From Cristatella mucedo (taxonomy: Eukaryota > Bryozoa > Phylactolaemata > Cristatellidae), in NCBI GenBank assembly GCA_009760855.2, contig WPIO01000026.1:3292501-3356500 (forward strand): DNA of 64,000 nt. The letters are read 5' to 3'. The notes under the pieces are model-generated. The model did not search any database and was not told the origin of the DNA. It worked only from the letters and a program-made list of their open reading frames with translations. Positions 56,455 to 64,000 of the stretch are shown here, piece after piece (positions within the stretch are counted from its first letter, which is position 1; the number at the start of each line of letters is the position of its first letter). The position numbers were made by a program, and so were the translations under genes.

Positions 56455-58750
56455 TGTTATAAGAATAATGATAGTAATAGTTAATTTGTATAGCGCCGTC
56501 GGAGAACGGAATCTCTTTCTTGGCACTTGACAGAGGCTATATAGAAAGAATTACCAAATTATTGGTGGTAACTTCTGCAAGCAGCAGGCATAGAGTAAGC
56601 AAGTACATGCACACGAAGAACAAATCACAAAGAACCGCCAAATAATGTATTAAACAATAGCTTTTAAGCTTCTTTTTAAATGTCGTCATATTTGAAAACA
56701 TTAGTGGTGACGTGCGTAGGTTGTGAGTTCCAGGCTTTGGGACCATAGGAACTAAATGCACGGTCTCCAAGGGTTTTGAGTTTCGAACGAGGTATGGCTA
56801 AATGATTCAAGTCAGAACAGTAGGCTGTACGATTCTCGCCTGGTGCGTGAGTAGTTCTGATAGGTAGGCTGAAGCCAGAGATTGAAGGGACTGAAAAGTA
56901 AATGACAAAACCTTGAAGTCGATAAGCTACTTGATTGAGGGCCAGTGCAGGTCAGTGAGAAGTAGTGTTATGTGGCAATTGCGATGCTTACGACAGACAG
57001 GCTAGCTGCAGAGTTTTGCACCAACTGTAAGTGCCTGATTGCACATGCCGGTAGACCAGCAAGCAGTGAAATACAGAAGTCAAGACGGGATGTCACAATT
57101 GCACGCGCCAATTTAGATATGGCTCCCGGCCTAAACAAGCCCGAATTTCAGCAATGTTATGTAGCTGAAAGTAGGCAGACTTGACTGCGCAGCTCATGTG
57201 GTCGTCAAATGAAAGGTCACTTTTGGAACAGGAGATATGCTAGTTGGACCAGTTTTGAGCGTTTGGTTTTCCAGTTCCTGAATAAGACTTATTTGGCCAA
57301 CAAATAGTAAGTTGGTTTTGTCGTCATTCAATTTAAGAAAGTTTTCTGCCTTCCATGTGAGGATGTCATCAATACATGCAGCAAGAGTGTGTAGAGAACT
57401 CTATGCGCTCGAGGGCTGGGGACAACTAAGCGTAATCTGCCCAGAAGTGAAAGCCTAGACTGTGTTTGGCGATCACATCGGCAAGAGGGAGAGTATGTAC
57501 TGTGTAAAGAAGCGGACCGAGCACAGATCCTCGAGGTACCCTTTACTTAAATGGCTCCTCGGATGATCTTTGTCCGTTCACATCAATACTGTGGAGTCTT
57601 CCACTGAGATATGACCTGAATCATTGCAGTGCAGTGCAAGTGATGCCAAGGCGAGATGCGAGACGCTCAAACAGAACTTAGTGATCAATAGTATCGAATG
57701 CTTCCGAAAGATCAAGCAGAGAGACTCTACCCAAGTCTGCATTCCTGAGAAAGTCATTGTACACTATAAGTAATGCTGACTCTGTGGAGTGATTAGCTCT
57801 AAACTCAGACTGAAACTTAATTTCTAGGTTTGACGAATCAATATAAGAGTTAAGTTGGTCTGCCACAACTCGTTCTAGTGTCTTTGGTAGGAACGGGAAA
57901 AGGAAAACTGGAGGAAGCTGCCAAAGTCCTCTTGGTCTAGCGTTGCTTTTTCCATTAGTGGCCTAACAACAGCCTTTTTGAAAGATGCAGGGACATGACC
58001 TGAGGCTAAGGACATATTTATTATGTTAGTTATGACATGACCTGAGGCTAAGGACATATGTATTATGTTAGTTATGCAAGGCAGCAGCAGATCTAAGTAT
58101 CGTAGAAGTAGGGCAGTGGGATTAGGGTCTAGAGGACTAGTCCTCTATGACAGAGAGATACATTTCAGTATGAGGTCACACGTGGCCTCCTTGAATGTAG
58201 ACATCGAAGTAGTGCACGGAATCGATGGACGGGAGTCCTCTGTGGATGTAATTGAGGAACAGAAATCCGGAGGGAATTCTGCAACCTTATGGGTGGACTT
58301 AACCTTTATATCTTGCTGACAAAAAAAGCTAAAGAAGCAATCGGCTAGGTCACCACAAGGATCACTTGGTAAGGTGCTAACCTAGGAGCGTTTAAAGCGA
58401 TAGTTGATGGTAGACATCAGCATTTTTGAATTTTCCATCTGTGATTCAACAATATTTTGTAGAAGCTACATTCGGTCTTTGCTAGGATCGACTAGTAGGA
58501 TCTACAGTAGACTTCGTATGCCCGACAATGAACAGTCAATCCTGATCTTTAATAGGCTTTCTCAAGCTTTCGCTTAGTAGACCTAGCTAGTATAATGTCT
58601 GCAGTAAACCATAGGCCGTCTGAGTGAGGGCGCACATTACGCTTAATCAGTGGTGCAAACTCGTTAAGCAGGTGAGCAAGTGTCGTGTTGTAGCATTCTA
58701 TCAATGATGACAGGTCGGATGGGGGCTTGGGCAGCATATTCATCACTGTA
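56455..58750 (-). mobile_element. CR1/L2-type LINE, 5'-truncated
   Basis: Minus-strand copy with the 3' end at the left ('tttgtatagcgccgtcggag') and no long AAT tail. Protein words: SLIECYNTTLAHLLNEFAPL near 58650-58720, ASFKKAVVRPLMEKATLDQE near 57940-57985, and VADQLNSYIDSSNLEIKFQS near 57810-57870. ANHSTESALLIVYNDFLRNA and LLDLSEAFDTIDH lie near 57680-57790. The RT palm further on is frameshifted. A 42-bp tandem duplication (57993-58076) lies in the linker. It is truncated at about 58750, before the endonuclease. Confidence 0.9.
57993..58076. repeat. 42-bp tandem duplication within the LINE
   Basis: Two adjacent copies of a unit beginning acatgacctgaggctaagga, differing by one base (tatttat versus tatgtat). 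It gives the doubled SLASGHV words in the minus-strand frame. Confidence 0.95.
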
Positions 58751-58759
58751 CACGAAAGT

Positions 58760-59700
58760 GATAGCCCAGGCTTCGCAGCTAGGCCAATAAATGATGGCTA
58801 AAGTTTTTGGTCCTCTGTAGCGTTCGTAGCAAGAGCTCAGGTCAAACGAGCAATCGTGCAGAGCGTTGCTGTAAAAAGAATTCCTCTCGTTCGTCTTATA
58901 TAGGTCGCAATTCGTGATCTGCAGACACAGATGTATCAACCGCTTCCACATGAACGGATTATCTCTTGCTGTGTATTTTCAAAGACCTGAGTTGGTGATG
59001 CTTTTACATTTGTTCAGCCATCCTGCAGAGATGTCGGAAATCATAGCATTTTTCAGCTCCGGTAGCAGCTCATCAAAGGAATTTTCTTTTGCAATGACGA
59101 CCGGACGCTTATGAAATCAGCTTTCTCGGTACTAAAATACCCAATATTCCAGCACCGGGTTCATTTTGAGATGACAGGAATTTAGACCATTCACCCAGTT
59201 GAGCTGTGATGCGATTTCCACCGAAATATACTCGTCGAAGTTTTGATTTGCAAAAAAGAAATTTTCCTACTGCTTTCCAAAGGGTCGTATCTCCTTGCCA
59301 GTCATTCGAAAAGTTAAAACTTCCGACGGTACCTCGGCTTCGGCAGCCGTTGTAATCCGTAGTAGGTACATGCATAACACTGCTGCATGCACGACTTTTT
59401 TTCGCGAACGATTCCATGCATGTCGCGCGGGGGGGGGGCGAACTTTACTCTAAAATACATACATCCTCCAAACACGAGAAGATATGAAGTTATTCGACAT
59501 ACTAGCTTTGATTGGTTGTCATTTTTGCTTTAGAAGTTGGCGCGATCCTCACGGTACTTACAAATTGGCTTGGTGAACACAAAATGCTCGCCTACCTCAA
59601 AAGTGAAGGCTCAAAGACGACAAGCAAGGTGACCATTTTATTATTCGTGCACGAAGAGATAAGTAGCAATAGATTGATAAATTAAATAACTGAATTGCTG
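58760..59700. other. Unassigned sequence
   Basis: No feature recognised between two LINE copies. A G run lies at about 59430-59438. Confidence 0.4.
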
Positions 59701-60466
59701 CCCAAATTGATATGATAATGATAATAGCAACAAGGTGCTATTTACAACGCTCTCTTGATCTCTATTCAGATGGTTTACCAATGGCTGCAAAAGAAGCAAT
59801 ACAAATAGTTAATGAAAAGCAAGTTATAGTGCTTAGGTAAGTATGCAAAAACACACAATGATCATGCTAAGATTGACGTGCAAAAGCAAACGGAAGACTC
59901 ACGGTCGCTGGTTAGTATGACCCCCCTCCGTTAGCAACACTCACTCGACCGTACACACACAAACAAAGCACACTGGAAAAAGATTGGTGTACTACGGGCG
60001 CTATACAAAACATGCCCGCTATTTCCCTAAGTTACGACGTACACAAACTCATTCACGCCGTACACATTTTGAAGCTCGAAACCACATAAAAGAACAAATC
60101 ACTCGCGGACAGAGCAAAGCCTGTTTGGAGCAGATAGATTGTGAGCTTCTTTTTAAAGTCATTGACTCAGACGATCAACATGATGGCGATCGATAGTGAG
60201 TTCCAAGCTTTAAGAGCACGTTAACTGAAGGCACAGTCTTCGAGGGATTTTTTAGGGTCGAAAGTAACCAAACAGAGCCAGAAGAGCGAGTGGAGCGACG
60301 GCAAGCAGGTAATGAACTAATTTGGATAGGTTGGCTGAAGCAAGAGAATCAATTCGCCGAAAGGTTGGTGACAGGATCTTGAAGTCGATACGTTGCTTGA
60401 TAGGCAGCATGCGTAGACCGGTGAGCACTGCTGTAACGTGGCAGTTGTGATGTTATGACAGATAAT

Positions 60467-60660
60467 ACGAATAATTAATTTTTATAACGCTCACAGAGAA
60501 CTTAATCTCTTTCTAGCACTTAACCTTTGCTGTAAAGGAAGCACGATCAAACAGTTAGTGGTAACATGCGAAATGTCAACAATCAAAACATTTTTAGGGC
60601 AACATGCACGGTATCAACATGTGCATGTGGTAAGTAATCAGGTTTCCAGAAAAGTCACCT
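60467..60660 (-). repeat. LINE 3' end inserted in the LINE copy
   Basis: 'gataatacgaataattaatt' and 'cacagagaacttaatctctt' repeat the tail inside the larger copy, with a short 3' UTR after it. The sequence from 60660 to 61280 is unassigned and may have arrived with it. Confidence 0.75.
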
Positions 60661-61757
60661 CACACTGCCGGTGAACGCACGGTGGAGAATAGTCGCTAAT
60701 TAAACAGTACGAGCATGCAGGAGTATGATACCTCCTTTAGTGTGTTAACGCGAGTCCTTTTACTAGCTAGTGCGTTTGAATAGGAGCTGCAAACTTCCCT
60801 ACTTACGCCTCCAGCGATTTAGATGCGAGACAACTCGGCCACGTTAACCCCATCATCGACTCAAGCAGGAAAAAAGAGGGAGCCATAGCTTCTGATAATC
60901 TTTCGAAAACCTATTTTGAACAAGCAGCACAACACCGTTATCACTGTTTAAAAGTCCACCGTTCGCATTCCCTCGAAATTTTTAGAGGCCTATAGATGGT
61001 ATGGCGAGGGCCCAAATCTCGATCGCAACTAGGGGCGTAGTTATAAGTACTTCCCGCCCTAGTGATATGGCTGCCCCGCTAGCAAATTATGAGGCTGTAC
61101 GGGGCTGTCTTTAATGGAGGGGTCGATAGGCAACTATTTCAAATGATAGCTATGAACTACAAGGGGCGATGTTCGGCCTCTGCTTTAAAAATCGTATCGA
61201 GAAAATTCACCAACCATGCATTCATGCAGCTCATCGAATCGTATTGCCTCTCAGCTAGGCCGACAAAAAACACTATCGGGACTAGATAAGCCTGGCTGTA
61301 GAGTTTTGCACAAACCGTAAGCGAGTTATTGCACGTACTCGAAAACTTACGAGTAGCGACTTACAGAAGTCTATTTGGGACGTCACGAATGTGTGGACGA
61401 GCTTGGCTGTGGCATCCTTATCAAAGCAAGCCGGAATTTCCGTTATTTTACGTGGGTGAAAGTTGACTGAGGAGCCGAATTTCACAACTCATTCTGAAAA
61501 AGGACAGCCAGATTCAAAGCAGAGACTGACAGATATAAGCTGGTAGGGATGACTTTGAGAGTTGGGCTTCTCAGTTTCTGAGTGGGACTTGGTTTGCCCA
61601 TAATTATTAAGTTGATTATTTTGTCATTGAATGTAAGAAGGATTTCGGCAATCCAACTGCGAATGTAAGAAATGCAGGCTTTTTTTGCACCTGAGAGAGT
61701 TTGAGATGCTGGAAGGCAGGGAAGGAATAAAGCACAGCTGAGTGCTAATCAGGTGAG

Positions 61758-61925
61758 CTGTGATGGCACACTAGGTAAGGCGGTTGCTTTCACGACCTCG
61801 GTCCCGAGGTCGTGGGTTCGATTCCTGCGGTGGGCGACTCTTTATCGCCACTGCAAGCGGTGGTGATAGCCGTAAAGGCTCTTCTGTCGATATACAAAAA
61901 GAAGCTGTTTAATCAGCTAGGATTA
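61758..61925 (+). repeat. SINE family A copy, near full length
   Basis: A second excellent copy: 'tgatggcacactaggtaagg', the palindrome 'cgacctcggtcccgaggtcg', B box 'gggttcgattcctg', core 'ccactgcaagcggtggtgat', 'agccgtaaaggctcttctg' and 3' end 'aagctgtttaatcagctagg', followed by a T/A-rich tail. Confidence 0.93.
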
Positions 61926-63059
61926 TTATATTTATATTATTATTATCTTGTATAAAAATAAAAGCCTAGAACTTGCTTGGCGATTACATCTGCAAAGGGG
62001 AGTGCCAAGACAGTGAGAAGAAATGGACCTAAAACAAATCCCGGGACCACCCAATACCCAAAGGCTCGCAAGATAATCAACTTCAACTGACGTCTGCTCT
62101 CAGAATTCGCCCACTTTAAAAAGACCTTATGGCAATACGGTGCTTGTTACACCTAGGGCAGACGGCAGGCGCTCTGAATAGATTCGGTGATCAATAGTAT
62201 GAAAAGATGCCCGTAGGTCCAGCAGAACTAGCAGAGACACTCTACCTAAGTGTCAACATTCCAGAGAAGGTAGTGATATACTCGCAGCAGTGTTGATCCT
62301 GTAGGGTGAGTTGCTCTAAAATCAGTCTGACTGGAACTTACTAGGCTTGAAGTTTGGATATAAGAGTTCAACTGGTACTACACTACTCATTCCAATGTCT
62401 TCGAAAGCAATAGAAGTAGGGAGACTGGGCGGAAATTACTTAAGTTCTCCTGGTCTGCCATAGACGGTTTTTTTAATAATTATCCCGATAACAGCTTCTT
62501 TGAAAGATACTGGGAGATGATCTGACGCAAATGAAGGTTTTGCTTTGTGAGTAATGGCAGGCAGCAATAGGTCTGGGCAGCTCGAAAAGAGAGGTCAGAG
62601 GGCTAGGAGGTTCCGAGGTCAGAGGCGTTCAGAGGGCTAGCAGTCCTTTTAGCCAGCGAGATAAACTTTGAAATCAAAGCTGCACAGACAGATTCGAAGG
62701 TGGACATCGAGGAAGAGCAAGGAACTCAGGATGGAGACTCTAGAGAGGATGCCAGATTGTGAAAGGACTGCCTGGTTTTGTAAATCTTGCTGACAAAGAA
62801 GCTAGCATAACGATCGGCTAGATCTCTTCAAGGGTCGTTTGGTACGATGCTAACTTGGTTGCGGTCGATGCTTGATCGGAGATCGGTTGATAGTCGACAT
62901 CAGCACTTTGGGACTGTGCGTCTGTGATTGCACTCGGTTCTCATAGAAACTCAAATTGGATTTGGCTATTGTGAAATCTGCCACCTGCAGTTATCTTCAT
63001 ATGTCAGTCGAGGATTGTTGTAGGTTGTACCGTTCGTTCCTTGTAGTCTGCCGCTTCAT

Positions 63060-64000
63060 CGTAAGAAAATTCTGCTACAACTTAAGCGTATACTCTGTGA
63101 ACGCAGGCAAGTAATAAACTCGCTCGTTTTCTTAGTGTTAGCTAAATGAATAGCTGTGTCGTCGACCCCTTCCAACTCAAGCAATCGGCAATCTCGAATG
63201 AGTTTTTCTGGATTTCACGGAATTGAACACGCAAGTCTAGCCCCTTTGATGAGCTAGCCGCTACTCTAACCAATATTTTGCACTCACTTGGCTAATCGTT
63301 TATTATTATCACTTACCTTATTTCGCGCCGTCAGCGGAAACGTGACCCACAGGTTGACTGGCTATACAGTGCCATTCCGAGGCCGTCGCCTTGCCATTCT
63401 GCAATAACTGTCGCATTTATGTAGCTGGAATATAATGAAATGCGGCTTACGTGTTTCGGCTAAAACTGTATCCTGATGAAATGCATCGCTAGATGCTGCC
63501 GCATGCCCTCGATTAAGCGAACCTCTTCCACGATGTTGATAAAGCAGCTAAAAGAAATATCAACGGTGAGGACAGCATTTTAAACGAGAAAGATGGTGGT
63601 CCAAGATGAGGATGCACTCAATGGAATACTCATTGGAATACTCCTGATGAAATGCATCACTAGATGTTGCATAAGGATGCATCACGACCATAAGGAAAAA
63701 GGCAATTCAGCCGTACTGCAGAGCGAAGTTAGGGAATTGAGCGACACGCGTTCGATCATTAAAAGACTAATAGGTTTTGGAACGTTCGGTTATTGCTCCA
63801 TCGACACCCTGAGCAGCTTCGCTGGCCATGGATTGAAGCACCCGGATCACGTTGCCCTGTGCAAGTGCTTTTGCAAGTAGCCAATCATTCATCCTGGAAG
63901 TGCAGTGAGCAGTGTGTTTGCACGCTCGAAGCATTCGCTGCAGCACCAGTGTCCATCGATTGGTGCATTCGATGAAAAAAAATGCTGCGACCAATTCGAG
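63060..64000. other. Unassigned sequence to the window end
   Basis: No element or gene recognised. The phrase 'ctgatgaaatgcatc' occurs twice (about 63473 and 63647), each followed by 'tagatg', which suggests a small dispersed or duplicated segment. Confidence 0.4.

Larger units (their letters stand above)
59710..63050 (-). mobile_element. CR1/L2-type LINE, decayed and split by insertions
   Basis: A third long LINE copy on the minus strand. The 3' UTR runs 59710-60465 ('gagttccaagctttaagagc', 'gaaggcacagtcttcgaggg'). After about 820 bp of foreign sequence, the ORF region resumes at about 61285 with TAKLVHTFVTSQIDFCKSLL and FVQNSTARLI near 61290-61400. Further RT and linker segments run to about 63050, where words equivalent to 58380-58540 of the previous copy stop. 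Many frameshifts are present. A SINE interrupts it at 61760. Confidence 0.82.

Noticed and set aside
61758-61840. A tRNA gene in the family A SINE head
   Set aside because: The same sequence with the same 3' core occurs nine times in the window, so it is a repeat family.

Overview
This window looks like nuclear DNA of an animal, probably a marine invertebrate bilaterian. The reasons are an intron-split coactivator gene with canonical GT-AG junctions, long dinucleotide microsatellites, Tc1/mariner elements, CR1/L2-type LINEs and tRNA-derived SINEs. The species cannot be named from the sequence alone. No prokaryotic operon, CRISPR array, virus or toxin gene was seen.

The one confidently recognised host gene lies on the minus strand between about 21.3 kb and the left edge. 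It is a p160 nuclear-receptor coactivator (NCOA/SRC family, called Taiman in insects). Ten exons were found by reading the minus strand: 21270-21182, 15637-15549, 15398-15309, 11475-11376, 11166-11074, 10924-10820, 9788-9596, 6787-6681, 4324-4141 and 589-288. Reading phases match at all nine junctions, giving about 450 continuous residues. In order these are the second helix of the HLH, PAS-A, the CRM(I/L)VKP segment, PAS-B, and the start of a Gly/Ala/Ser-rich linker. One intron (9595-6788) appears to use a GC-AG donor. The C-terminal half of the gene lies beyond the left edge. The 5' end is not certain: two weak candidate exons (35265-35219 and about 41638-41466) fit the phases, and a CpG-rich block at 45-46.6 kb could be its promoter.

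The introns and flanks are mostly mobile DNA. Tc1-like elements lie at 2088-3554, 12278-13986 (good inverted repeats with TA duplications), 17295-17850, 23875-24527 and 39245-39930. A broken copy of a repetitive invertebrate protein family lies at 18.4-19.5 kb. One CR1/L2-type LINE family, minus strand in nearly every copy, gives three long 5'-truncated copies (30.46-33.24, 56.46-58.75 and 59.7-63.05 kb) and many 3' stubs ending in (AAT)n. Two tRNA-derived SINE families are present: family A (about 165 bp, nine copies, with conserved hairpins) and family B, whose 3' end copies the LINE tail.

Simple repeats are abundant. The largest is a pyrimidine tract of about 860 bp (26.86-27.72 kb) followed by a 20-bp minisatellite and a purine tract. 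The right third (44.95-53.4 kb) is CpG-rich, unlike the rest, and holds a perfect 21-bp-arm palindrome at 50148-50195. From 63.06 kb to the end nothing recognisable was seen.
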